The notes under the pieces: generated by a model | What the model saw: only the letters and a program-made list of their open reading frames with translations | Databases searched by the model: none | Told to the model about the DNA's origin: nothing | Assembly (NCBI GenBank): GCA_020747015.1 | Contig: JAGTJM010000008.1 | Coordinates: 558,001-622,000 of the forward strand | Reading direction: 5' to 3' | DNA from: Pyrenochaeta sp. MPI-SDFR-AT-0127 | Lineage: Eukaryota > Ascomycota > Dothideomycetes > Pleosporales > Cucurbitariaceae | DNA length: 64,000 nt | Made by a program: the position numbers and the translations under genes | Part shown: piece by piece, positions 10,722-23,000 of the stretch | Numbering within the stretch: position 1 is the first letter of the stretch | Layout: each line of letters opens with the position of its first letter

Positions 10722-13205
10722 CTATATGACTTCTTTTGAGATTGATTTCTCCCGAAACTCCTTGAGAACGCTATTCAAAGTTGCTTTATCTGGATTATCG
10801 GTAATCTTGATATTTGGAAGCGGCCACTGCATCAGATTGTTAGTATGTATTCTAGCAAAGACGACTTAAGATACATACTGCACTATCAAAAGGCTGCTCA
10901 ACCTGGGTCCCTCTCTTCGTCAGGTGAGGGCTAAGCAAAACTTTGTCATCAGGCCGCAATTGTTCCACTAAGCTTTGAGAAAGAAGTGCACCCACGTAAA
11001 CACAATACGATTGGCTGTTCAATCCATTTATGCAAAGGACAATGGTAGAGCGAAAAACTTCGGTAGTGGTGATTGCTGGAGTTTTGGAATTGTGATCATG
11101 GTTCAGTGATTGCACGGCAAGATTTCCTAGGAATGTGAGGAATAATGCCACCCAGATATCAAAAGAGCTAAAACTGTGTCGCAGGCACCAAAGACGCATA
11201 AGGGTTTCGAACCGAATATAGGCATCAGTCTGTATCTGACAGGCGCTTCTTCCACCAAACAGGGCCACAGGTCCGCCAGAAGCAGCTTGCGAATCTGCTT
11301 TGCTCTGCACGAGACTATACAGCGTCATGTGGTATTCTGCACTGCATTGGCGTTGGTTAAAAGTGATCGAAAATTGAGAGGAAATGCCATGTAAAGCCAA
11401 TTCGATACATGGATGTGTGAAAAATCGTTGGCTCACTGAAGTTTTCCACACATGGCCCCTCTCTCAACAATCCACAAAAACCCTAACTTTTCTGTTCAAG
11501 GGGTGTATTTTGGAATGTTCTAGAAGTAGAATAAAGAATGACTCACTGAAAATTGAGCTGACACGGAAGAGAGATGTTTCGTGGTTGAAGTGAGCTTGGT
11601 AGATCATTCATCCATGTCTCGAGCCTCGCTATGAAATTCAAGAGCTGCTCATCTGACAAATCCTGCTGTGTGGAGGGTCCAAATTTTGCTTCGGCGATCT
11701 CGCTCATGATCATTCGTAGACCGAAGCGAGCTTTACTTATTGAACCCAATTGGAGAGGCGTTATTTCTGAGCTTAGTGGATATCGTACGTGAATCTCTCC
11801 ATACCAAGATGGATCAACCGAAGGATCAGGAAAAGGAAAGTCGGGTGGGTTCTTAACGACAGGGGCTCGATGAAAGTAGTAAGCCTGTAGTGCCTGGTCA
11901 GTGAAATTGGGTGACACAAGCAACGTCACTCAGCCCTATCTTGATGTTTTGAAAGCAACATCAGGGCTCAGCGAGATAGAAAAATCCACTTTCTACGATG
12001 GAGCCAGGTGGCTAACTCACTTCCATCACTAACCACGCCCAGAATGCCCAGGCTGAGTACTCTCGGCCTCTTTGTAGCCGGTTCGACAGTTTTGTAGATG
12101 GTTTTTCGAAGAGCTGGAGTTGATACGCCATAGTGGTTGCCTGTAGGGTATAGTTTCTCCCTACTATATCCATTCCATTCCCATTCAAAGTTTGGTGAAG
12201 TACCATTGCCGCATGGATCGAACAAATATGGCTTTCATCTAAATGTGAGTCCCACAGCCGTTTGGCTTCCAGCAAAAGTTGATGATGTAAATTGTCAGGC
12301 ATCCAGAATTTGGAGAGATCGGGAATGCCTTTGTATGCTTGCTGTATGAATAAGCATAGGAATGATCATTAACCTTGAGAACTTACACAGCTAGCAGCTA
12401 GCACTGCGTTGACCAGAAGTGGCGAGCAAAAGTCCCTTTGTCTGGCGGCCATATCTTCCAAAAATAAGTCCTTGTTGAACCATTGCTGCCCGGAATGCTG
12501 ATGTAGAAGATAAAGGGAAATCAAGCGTCTGAAGAGACCGTTGTCAGAAATAACCGTTGTCCAATCATTGGCGCAGACTTTATCGAGTAGTGGTTCCACA
12601 ACTTCGGCAGCGTGATTTGGCTTCAGGTAAGGGTCTGGCACATTTTTTGATCTCGAAGTCGTGTGAGTAGGCGAGCTCGTGGATTGATCATGTGGCTGCT
12701 CAAAAGCAGCCTCGTACATGGGCGAGGCAAGATAAGGATTGTCTGGAACAAGCAGAAAGGCTGGCATCGAATTCAGGTATGGAAAAGAATATCGGCACCT
12801 AGTCTCTGGCACCAACGCAAGCTGAATTAACAGATCGGCTTCTTTCACGTGACGAAGAACACTTTCGACTCCAGCACCCATTTTGATACGCCGTAGAATT
12901 TCAAGCGACTCATCATCTGGTCTGGTTTTAATGAGGCCGAATAGTTCAGCATATGCTTCGTTCTGGGCCTGCAGCTCATCGTTCCTGCGTCGAACGGCCT
13001 GTCCTGGGGTTTCGGTAGATCGAGCCGCATAGTAGCAGGTTGTCGCGCGTTTCTCACATTCAAAGCATGTTGGGCGGACACCATCGCATTTTGATTTTCT
13101 CTGCCGGCAAGCCTCACAGGCTGATGAGGCTCGGTCCCGCTTGAGAGTAGGTGGCGGGGTTCGCTTGCGGTCAACCGCGGGAAGGAGTGGTTTCAGAGGT
13201 CGCAT
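10722..13205 (-). CDS. Zn2Cys6 fungal transcription factor with MHR domain
   Basis: Five exons join in phase: 13205-12387, 12341-12021, 11893-11547, 11341-10879 and 10826-10722, giving 684 residues. The binuclear zinc cluster is C30-x2-C33-x6-C40-x6-C47-x2-C50-x6-C57, preceded by basic residues. A fungal-specific middle homology region follows, with YYFHRAPVVKNPP matching the usual RPP(L/I) motif and YHMTLYSLV the later helix. The end, ..PFDSAWPLP.., also fits the family. I chose the ATG at 13205 because the frame extends upstream (to a PQ-rich stretch) without another ATG before a stop; a further 5' exon spliced into that stretch is possible. Introns 11894-12020 and 11342-11546 are longer than usual and less certain. 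It is a nuclear DNA-binding regulator; its targets are unknown. Confidence 0.85.
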
Positions 13206-15679
13206 AGGCAATAGTGGTGTACCTAAATGTCTTTCAAGATCTTTAGGTGTATCCTTAATTTCGGGCGTGTAATTGTACCGCAGCAGCGATCCAACTGGCT
13301 GTTGTCGGTGGCGCTTGTTGGCGGCACTCTTCAAGGTCGTGTTGAAGTGGGGACAAACAGCTTCCTGTTGGGGCTGTGGCTGTGGCTGTGGCTGTGGATC
13401 ATTGATAATTGGTTACGGTACGGTACGTAATGTAATAACCAGGTGCTCGTCTAGTGGCTCATGCAAATAGTCTCCCTCCAGATTCGAGACTTGCACAAAA
13501 GAAGCGAGAAGATGAGGGTTCAATGTGCCTTTGACCATGTTGTCATTGCATGGAAAACGCTCGCAGGCTCGCTCGGATCGAGACAACTTTCATGACACCA
13601 TGCGAGAGGGGGTACTGAGGGTGCAATATCTGTAGAGCGCCAACTTCAAGAGCAGACAATTGCTGTGAGTGATGTCACTTGGGAGTCTTGTGTGCAACAT
13701 TTGACAGCCGTCAAACAAAGGGTATCTGCACTCTGATTCGTGGGGGTTGTTCCGCAACGGGCTGAATTTCCCGACTCTGCACCTGTTCTCTGATAGAAAC
13801 AACCAATTCAATCACTCCCTCTACCTCTATCATAGGATTGAACCATGAAGAGCATCGGCTACCAGTCCGAACTCACCTCAGCCTGCATTCAACCCAAAAA
13901 GGAAGCGTATCCCACGCGCGTGAGATGTCTGCCAGATAGCGAGACACGGTGCGATGGGACTCGCCCCATCTGGGCTGCTCGCAGAAGAAGGAGTTTGGAT
14001 TGCACCCACCGGGACCAAGAGGATGGAGAAGTATGACCTATCGTTTTCAAGCATTAGAAAGCTGTACTACCAGATCGAGGGACAGACCATAAATATCCAG
14101 CCATGTGCCCAAAACAGCATTTCAATTCGCAAATGCTGTCATGATAGTAGAGACCACTAGCAGCCGACACTCTTGGGTCGATTAATTTGTGACACTCCTG
14201 GTACCTATCAGATTTAGCGAAATACATAGATACATGCCCAGGAACGAAGGGAAGCGCAAGCAGAGAGTGCACCATCAAGATCAAGCAGAAGTTGAAATAG
14301 TGGAAGGGCAGTACGATTAGAGCAGTTTTGTTGAACTAGCATGCCCACGAGCCAATCATTGATTAAGAGGGCCTAATTGGGCAGCAAAATACATACTGCT
14401 GTAGACATCACGGAAGCAGCGGTGGTCGATATCTTTGCCGACTGTCTTGACAAATCATAGTGTTTGATGAGCATACGAGAAGCTTATTATGAATTGACAA
14501 CTGTTTCGCGCCTTATCTGGTGGCTTGGTCTACTAAGAGTCATATCGTGTATCTTACATTGATGAATTTACTAGTTCACAGCCATAGAGATTGTTCTCAA
14601 GTATAACAATCAAGAGCTCGAAGGTCATTGGTTTGATGTGTTTAGTATCTCTAAAACTAGACTTGATCAATCTTGTAGCGCTTGCATGCATAATCTGCTC
14701 ACAAATCGAATGATCGATTGATACCTGATGCTAAGGATATTAGCTATGGAAGTCGTACTCGAACGGCTATATCCAGGTCGTATCTTGTCGTACATCCAGA
14801 CCATGTAATTGTTGATGGGCTCGCTGTAGTCGCAATTCGAGGAATGTTGAAGCGGGCGACACGACTGCTAATATAGATTATGTTGTCCACAGCTCTACTT
14901 AGCTTGTCGGCGTTACCACATAAACAGCGCGTGAAGTTTATGTCCTAAGCGCACAATGCTTCTACCCTGCTTCGCCTGCCAACTAGAGGGCCCGCCCTTA
15001 TTAACACCACCGCTCTTTCAACACCCCAGAGGCGACCCTAACCTTTCTTTCTGTGAGACAAAATTTCAGGCTCGACCGGGTCGCAACACAGACATCGGAG
15101 TTTTCTCGAAATTAGCGCGGCGTCTCGACCGAAGCTTGGAAATCTTTCGCTTGTTTCAGCGTTTCCATTAGCTAATTAGCGTCATTCTCCGCATCTTTTT
15201 TGGAATTGTGCCCATGCGGAATCTGCCAATCCTTTGCGGCAGCATCGAATTCACGGGTACGGCGGCGAAGATGAGATGTTCGCACAGTCGTTGGCGGCTC
15301 CTCATGTGCAAAACACGAGTCACCTTTACATGCGCACCTAGTTGATTCGTTCAAGTCTGCAGGCTCGAGACATGTTTCTGACGATGCGAGCTGGGCAACG
15401 ATTAAAAATAATTTTAGTTCTTGCACGCCCCGGTAGTCCGGGGTGCATGCTCGCGAGCCGGTGACGTCTGGACATGGTGCCTTTCTTAGTCGATGTTTAC
15501 CTTGCGTCTATGCTTCCGTCAAGCTTTCTCCTCATCCACTTCACCGTTCCTTAATTCCACAACCCTTGTTCTTCACCTTTCATCTCTAGCAGGGCGCTTT
15601 ACATCACGTTGCCAGCCTGTTCTTTCATTCGTTCAGTGTTGTCTTCGGTGTGCGCTCGGTTCCCTCTACCTACTCCACG
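13206..15679. other. Long intergenic stretch between Zn2Cys6 and HPP genes
   Basis: This 2.5 kb stretch lies between two divergent genes. It holds the hexanucleotide repeat at 13372-13397, an A/T-rich middle (about 14300-14900) and, at 15490-15679, a pyrimidine-rich leader before the HPP ATG. A 66-codon frame from 15493 overlaps the HPP start in another frame and could act as an upstream ORF; this is only a possibility. No conserved protein was recognised. Confidence 0.5.
13372..13397 (+). repeat. Hexanucleotide microsatellite, four GGCTGT units
   Basis: Four tandem GGCTGT units plus GG. On the minus strand it reads as CAGCCA units, which would code for Pro-Gln in the frame of the Zn2Cys6 regulator if an upstream exon is spliced in. 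Confidence 0.9.
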
Positions 15680-16482
15680 ATGCCGCCACCTGATCCTCTC
15701 GTACCTCTCGAACGCCTTATCCAAAAGGGATTGTCACGTCTTCCTCAAGTAGTCAGTCGCTGGCTTGGGTATCGTGGAAAGTCACTGCCACCGTCCCTAA
15801 CATGGGTTGTATGTTTGTGGGGCTTCATTGGCGCATTTGGAGGCCTTAGTGTCATTCTGGCCATATTTGGTCACACTGAGTATTTCAGAAGTCGCGCTGT
15901 ACCACCAATTGTCGCATCATTCGTAAGTACCCATTAATATATTAGGCATCTGTGCTCACCAAATGGTAGGGCGCTTCTGCTATTCTTTGCTACGGAGCTA
16001 TCGATGTCCCGCTTGCTCAACCACGCTCCCTCATCTTTGGCCATTTCTTTAGTGGATTAACTGGCGTCATCGTTGCAAGCATTTTCCAATTTAATCTTGT
16101 GCAAGACGAGTTCCCGCGTTTTCAATGGCTTGCCGCCAGCTTAGCGACAGCTTTCGCTCTTGTAGTCATGCATCTGACTAAGACTACTCATCCACCGGCT
16201 GGAGCGACTGCACTCCTCCCTTGCATTGATCAACATATTTGGGCATTGCGATGGTACTTCCTCCCCGTTCTGCTACTTTCATCAACAATCGTGCTTGTAA
16301 CCGCACTGTTGTTCAATAACATCCAACGGCAATACCCCAAATTCTGGGTCGCTCAGCTTCCCCCGCCGCCATCGGCACCCAAGGTCGACAAAATCCAACC
16401 ATCTACACCGCCCATGGCTGAGAAGTCGGCAGCTGGTAACTCAAAAACTGCGCTGGGTGATCTTGAAAGAGGGCCTGTGTAG
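15680..16482 (+). CDS. HPP-family integral membrane protein
   Basis: Two exons, 15680-15922 and 15970-16482, are separated by a 47-base phase-0 intron (GTAAGT..TAG) and give 251 residues. The family signature is visible as THPPAGATALLP in exon 2, together with hydrophobic segments near WVVCLWGFIGAFGGLSVIL, GHFFSGLTGVIVASIF and WYFLPVLLLSSTIVLVTALL. The C-terminus is a polar Pro/Lys-rich tail. The start is the ATG of MPPPDPLVPLE; the frame upstream lacks another ATG. Related proteins in bacteria, chloroplasts and fungi are membrane proteins, and some plant members are linked to nitrite transport, but the role of the fungal ones is not established. It faces away from the Zn2Cys6 gene and converges on gtb3. 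Confidence 0.85.
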
Positions 16483-17019
16483 CCGGTTGGAACATATGTT
16501 ATCTCCTTAAGCGGTACAGTTGTCTTAGCCTTCGCCGCCCTGATAACGATCTCGGAGCATAGTACATCTACAAAAATCTCATTCCAGATAGTACCACAGA
16601 CTACAAATATCCAAAGTTTATTAGCGATTGCCGTTCAGCTCCATAGAATATTAAGTATGGTAGTGCAAGTCTTTAATAGCATATATACAGCTACCTCAAA
16701 GTCTGCTTGCTTGTCATATTTTGCATGATGTGTATGCTCCATCGATGCATTCGTCCCTATACGGCAATGAGGAGGCCTAAAGATGTGTGCACATAGAGAA
16801 CATGAGCGAAGTCAAGTGTATGAAAACTTCTGAGATTGATTCTTACAAATTATCCTGAACAAACCGAAAGTCTATCTTCCCTGTGACCGGTGGACCAATA
16901 TGGCCATGCATTAAACGAAAGTGGGTATATATGAGTATGCAAATGCCATGCTATATGCTAACCATGTCTCATAACTTCTTTTCGCACGCATTCTGATCTT
17001 TTGCGCGCACGTCTTCGCT
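16483..17019. other. Convergent intergenic region between HPP gene and gtb3
   Basis: This holds the 3' ends of the HPP gene (plus) and gtb3 (minus). No further gene is seen. It marks the left border of the proposed GAG cluster. Confidence 0.6.
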
Positions 17020-20000
17020 TCACAGCCGCCCATCTACATTGCCATACTCTGCAATCTCCACCTCATGTAGATGGCTCCGCGTCCTAACGCTACTCCTCTT
17101 ACTATCTGGCCCCGCCATACTCTGTCTCATGAGTACCGCTTTCCTTGGGTCCATCTTGGGGCTAAGCGGTACATTCGCATTTTTGAAGCCCCCACTGCTG
17201 TCGAAACCGCCATGTCCATTCTGTCCTGGATGAATTACTGGCCGCTTGCCTCTTGCTACAAGTGATGTCGGTGTCCCAGGCGTCGCTTGAATGCGTGAAT
17301 GTGCCTTGAGAGGACGCGTAATGCCTGGCGAAGGCCACGCATCCTCACTTTTTTCTGAGTGTGTGTATCCTACTGAAGACCCACCAGATTCAGGGTGTTC
17401 CCAGTCTTCATGTTCCCAGATAGGATCTGAATAAGTTGATGAACTCGATGGCTCATCCATGTATACGGATGAAAATGACGTTGTGTTTGAAGCACGGTGG
17501 GTGGCGTACGGGCGTGTCGGATGGAGCATCTTCTCCATCTGCGGATCTAAAATGCTACTCAATGCCCTGTCAGTCTGTTGCTCCCGGGGTACCCGACGTC
17601 GAAGCGAGAGCATTCGTGCTGGATTTCTGGGCGGCGGTTCACGCTTCTCAAGGCCATGCATCTCATAACATGCCTTGCCTATCCAAAGCATTTGTTCGTG
17701 CTCGCGAAGGTAACGTTCACCTCCAAAGGACTTCTGGACGATCGAACGTGCCATCATGCCTAGCTTTCGTCGTTGCTCTGTCTTCTCGTACATACGACGA
17801 GTGATGACTTCAACATCTTGTGGTGTGGGCTTCGGTGGAAGTATGGGTGCCACCTCGCCAGGCCCATCTTCAGCATACTGTGTCCATTCATCTAACATGG
17901 CAAGAAGGTTGATTTGTGCGCGGGCCAGGCCGTACGCATCGTTTGGTGCAACGACTTCACTGTAACGTTTGCCGTCATCAGGGTCAGTAAGGACCCGAAG
18001 AGAAGCACCAACATCGGTACACACAACAGGGGCGCCGGTGAGGGCTGCTTCGCCTAGTGCTAAGGGTAGGCCTTCAGAGACCGATGAGTTGAGGAAGAGC
18101 CACGAGTTCGCCAGAACCATGGCTGGATCAGCCGTCCCTCGTAGTGCGACGCTCTGCCCAAGGCCCTTGCATGCAAGAATCTCTTGACATTCAGACGAAT
18201 ACACAGGTGACTTGTTGAGAGCGCCATAGATGTCGAGCTTGTAATCCTTGAAGCCCCACTCATTGGAGATTATGTCTGCCGCAAGGAGAGCTGTTTTGAT
18301 GTCCTTGGCGAACCAAACATGTGAGAGCATTGTAACGGTTGGTGTTTTGGTCTTAATTTCAGTCACTGGTGAGAACTTCTGCATGTCGGTGATGCCATTT
18401 ACGATAGGATCAACCTTGCGGCGGAAAACATTGCGATGAGTGAGTTGGCCCTTAGCACTACCAATCTCTACTTCCCAGCCAGGGTTGAAGAAGTCTGTAT
18501 GTCACTGTAAGTCTTAATGCCAGAAATATTATTGAGATTCACTTACCAGCGCACGGAAGGATCTGATCGGCATGGTGCAGAATCAGACAAGAGGTCAACT
18601 TCATGAGCCCAAGAAGAGAATTTCGGATGAATGGAGGGAGGGTGCACATGGCAGAAGATAGGTAGAGATTGGTCTCTCTCCAAGAGATGGCATGATCCCA
18701 AATTTGTAGCGTGCAGTTGCGCTTCAATTTGCATACAATACCGTATGATGCTGACACGCTGTGGTGTGAGGCTTGGAAGACGTGCGGAATCTTCTCAGGT
18801 ATTGGGATCGAGAAGATGAATAGATCTGGAGATGTCAGCTAATTACAAGTGCGAAATTAAGAATAACGGACATCTGAACCACAGCTCTAGTGCAGTATCG
18901 AAGTGCCCTAGAGTCGGCAATTCTGTGCGGAACCACTCTGAGGGTGGCTGGGCATTAGGCATGTCGTCTGCCAACCACAGCTTTCTCCACGTATCTTTGA
19001 CAATGTCACTTGTCCATACTTCCTTCCAATGGCGCGAGTCCTGAAAGTATGTGTTGAGATTAACCAATGCTCTCGTTGCTTGCTTAACATCTGCAGAGGT
19101 CATGTTGGTGGCTCGTGCACCACGAACGAGGGCTGTTAATGTAGGGATAAAGTTTGTCTCAATATCGGTAATGGTAGCCTCCTTCACGAGATGGTCAACT
19201 TCGCTATCCAGCTTGTTGGTGAACATCCCGTGATTAGGGTGCATGAAGTCCAGCCCCCACAATGGAATAACCTTGAGTGACTCGACATTCTCTTCAGTCT
19301 GGTGTTTTGGCAGGCCAAAATCGTTGGCTGACTCAACCACCATGTGCCATTTGATAGTGCGTAGGTTGTTGATGAGATCGCGGCGACATGCGGAGACACC
19401 GCCACCCTCGTTCGGCCAGGTACCTGTGTCAACAGCAATCACATGGAGGTTACGATCAGTGTCGCGTTGAAGAGTCTTTGTGCGTGTAAAGATGACAGCA
19501 TCACCACCCTGACCAAAACTGAAGAGGTCGCTCATCCGTATAGCAAGAGGCGTCCATGCGCTGATGTCGCTTGTCAAATCAGAACTAGCCATGATTGCGT
19601 CTGCGTGCAAGGCAAGATAATCTTCAGCCTTTACAAGGCTACCACGATCGCGACGCCTCCAATAAGGTCGCAGTAATGCCTCCTTTCGGATCAACTCCTC
19701 GTCTACCCATCGGATTACCACGCCATCAAGATCATTCCGCTTCTTCCAAGCCTTCCAAAGTTGCGAACGAGCTCTTGAGGTGGAAATTTCTTGTCTTTTG
19801 ATGTTGTTACGAAACAACCTGCTCATGAAGCTTGAAGTTGGCGCCTTGAAAGCGAGTAGAGGGTTCTCATCAGTGAAAGTGCAACGTGTAGGTTTTTTGA
19901 GCACGCCGAGCCAATCATGGCGGATCATATCTGGCGTTTCAACCGCTTCGCCATTAAGCTTAGTCGTGATAGTCGGATGAAATTTATGATCGTAGAACCA

Positions 20001-23000
20001 AGTACATTCGTAGACATCGGCACCTTGGACGAACGTTGCTTCATGAACACGAGGTGTTGGTATCCACCGCTCCATCTTTTCGGAATGGCGGACGGGAGGA
20101 GCGCACCAACTAACGTTCGCAGACATATGTGGAAGAACAAATTCCGCGCGGAGAAGTTCGTCATCGTACTTGGCATTCTTTCGATAGTGATACTTGAAGC
20201 GGACCAAGTTGCCGTGACTGATGTAGCTGCCTGATTCAAGATGGCCTTTATGATTGTAGTGCACTTTCGCACCCTCATCGCTGCCACCGATGCAGCTCCT
20301 GCTTAATGGAATGCGACTATTTTTAAACTTCGAGATTTTGATTGTTCGCTGTGGCTTTTTCGACACATACTCGTACGCAAACTCATTCGTGACGCGGCCG
20401 TTCTTGTACTCTTGTCGCATAATAACACGCATCTCTTTATCGAACTGAGTAATCCTGGTATGTCCCCACGTAGGTTCCTGTTCAAGAGTACCTTGATAAA
20501 AGATAAGTTTGAATGTGCCATTTTCAATGGGGTGGATAAAAGCTGTTTCTGTGTCTCCGTAGCTGCGGATGACGAGTCGATTCTTCTTTTGGATGATCAA
20601 GCTACCCTTAACAGTACCTGCAAGGCCGGCGATGTCTTTCCGACGATGATACAGAAAGAATGGAAGAGCAATAGACATCGAAACGCGACTGTATATCCAT
20701 AAACCGGTTAGAACGAAAGTCGCTGGCTTGGCTAGCACGCGTGGTGTGCGGATCAGAGCGCCATTGAGTTCTCGTTGGTACTCCGGATCGGCCATACATG
20801 CGAGGATGAAGAACTTAGCCCAGGTACCAATAGTGTGATATACGTAGGTGATTGGTATCCTGACGTATTCTGTGAAAATGCTGATGATGGATATCGCAGA
20901 GCGATTCAGGACTGGGTGGTAGGATTCTTGAATGTCCACAGTCAACTGTCGGTATTCTTTCTCAGTGAGCGCCTGGTCGCCACGGCTCTTGAAAAAGTTG
21001 TACTTGTTAACAGCTAAGTATGCGCCTAAGTCGTACCGTGCAACACGCGAGAAGATTGCGCAAGAATCCTCTGCTGGCACATTTTTGTTAATCCAGGACA
21101 TCTCAGTATTTGTGTATGGACCTCGCGCGCCTAGACATCTTCGAAGGAATAGACGGCGAATGTCTAATGGGAGAACATCCCACTGGGTTTCGCAGTCGTA
21201 TCCGAGGCAAATGTTTTTTAGTATTTGTTTGCGACAAGATGCCTCGAATGCGAGCGCATCGGCGCCTTCAACCAGAGATGGCATTGATCGCTTGCTGCAC
21301 TCAGAAACGGTATGTATCTGATTGTTAACCATGCGACAGGCAAGTATAGATTCTGTGATCTCTGATTGGTCATGGGGCAGTCCGAACATAGTTTCGGAAC
21401 AAGCGTGTAGCATAGTTTCGGCGATAGTCAATGAATTGCTGCTAACGTTCGTGCGTCCAGAGGTGGAGCCTCGAGAGTCTGAAGCGATATATAAGGTCAA
21501 GCGGCCGTTTGAGTAATGCGAGATAGCCCGAAGGTCAATGTTGACATTTGCGACTGATTGCAAGGGAACGATGAAGACCTTGATTAAGTCATTCTTCCAT
21601 GACAGGACAATACGCTGCACCAGATGTGGCATTGTGGGAAATGCATGCAGAGCTAGCTTGGATAAATTTTCATGACTGCATGAGAGTAGAGTTGCAGTCA
21701 CTTGGTCGCCAGGGTGGCCAGTAGGCATAACGCGATAGCGATCCTCTTTAGGCGCCGCTCGCAGCTTGTTGCAGAAGGCCTGGAGTTCGCTCTGACTAAA
21801 TTCCTCATCGGCCCCAGCACCAACATAGGCATGGTACTTCTCTCCGGTCGACCAGTGAATTCTCAGCTGAGATGGTACGCCACTTATGTTTACCGATTCG
21901 GATGAATCGAATGGCTTTCTGGTACGCTTGAATCTTGAGAAGAACTCTAAAATCCATATTCGGATATCGAATATTTCGGGTAATCCCAGCTTGGCGGTTT
22001 TGAAAGAAAGCAAGGCTGCTGTCCAGGTTGCAACAGCAAGAGCAATGACCTTGTCGTATAAAAAGGATGGAAACACTTCCATCAATATGTTGCCTACAAC
22101 CAATCCGAGAATGACTGCAGCCAACAGTGGCATTAGGGCATGCGGACCGGAAAAGATCTTGTTGTACTGGTAAAGCAGTAATCCACTATAGGATCCGATG
22201 TACGCTAGGAACATAATCAGGCCAGTCGATGAGCCGTTGAAGATCCAAATCAGAGCAGCGCTAAGGGCAAGCGCCCATACGTGGACGCCAACGAAGCGAC
22301 ATAAAGTATTGAAGTAGAGATGTCGTCGGAATTTCTGATCATTTGCTTTTGCTTTCTTGATTTGCGCCATATTTTCGATTGATACTGGCGACATCTGCTC
22401 GGAAAGTGTGTGTAGGTGCTGAGCTTTGTAATCGAGGAGAACGGCTCCTATGAGATAGTACGCAAGACCAAGACCAACCGATAGACGGAGTGTAGTGTTC
22501 AACTCTTCTTCAGCTGTATTTCCGTAGCTGCCAGTTGTCATCTGACCTTCAGTCACATTCGTTGCACGCCCAACTATGTTCATGGCACCTAGAAAGCCTG
22601 TTAATTGGCCACCACGCACTAGGTCCAGCCAACGGTCCATGAGAGCGACAAGGAAGTAAAGGATACCGCAGTAAATCTCATCACCAGCAGTACGCCAGTG
22701 GATGAATGAGTTATGAAGCTTAATACCTTTCTGAGACTGCTGCATGCTTTCAAGTGCGACCTGCGTCTCGAGGTTCCAAGTTGAGCTGTAGGGAATAGGT
22801 CGCTTTGTATCCGTTATGCGGCAGTACCAATCAAGAAGGAAAAGGGTCGATTCCCAGCAATCCGCAAGGCGCTTGACAAAGGTATCATCTGTAGGCTTCT
22901 GCCAAAATCGACGTTCTTTTTCAGTCATTACCGCATCATACAATTCTTTACGACACAAAGCGAGGATAGCCGGCTCGCTGAGGTCGTGGAAGATGTCTGG

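Noticed and set aside
11170..11220. TTCGAACC word considered as a tRNA T-loop
   Set aside because: It lies inside a coding exon of the Zn2Cys6 gene and no acceptor stem or anticodon arm can be built around it.
13334..13334. TTG at this position as start of the Zn2Cys6 protein
   Set aside because: A non-ATG start is unlikely in a fungal nuclear gene; the ATG at 13205 still precedes the zinc cluster.
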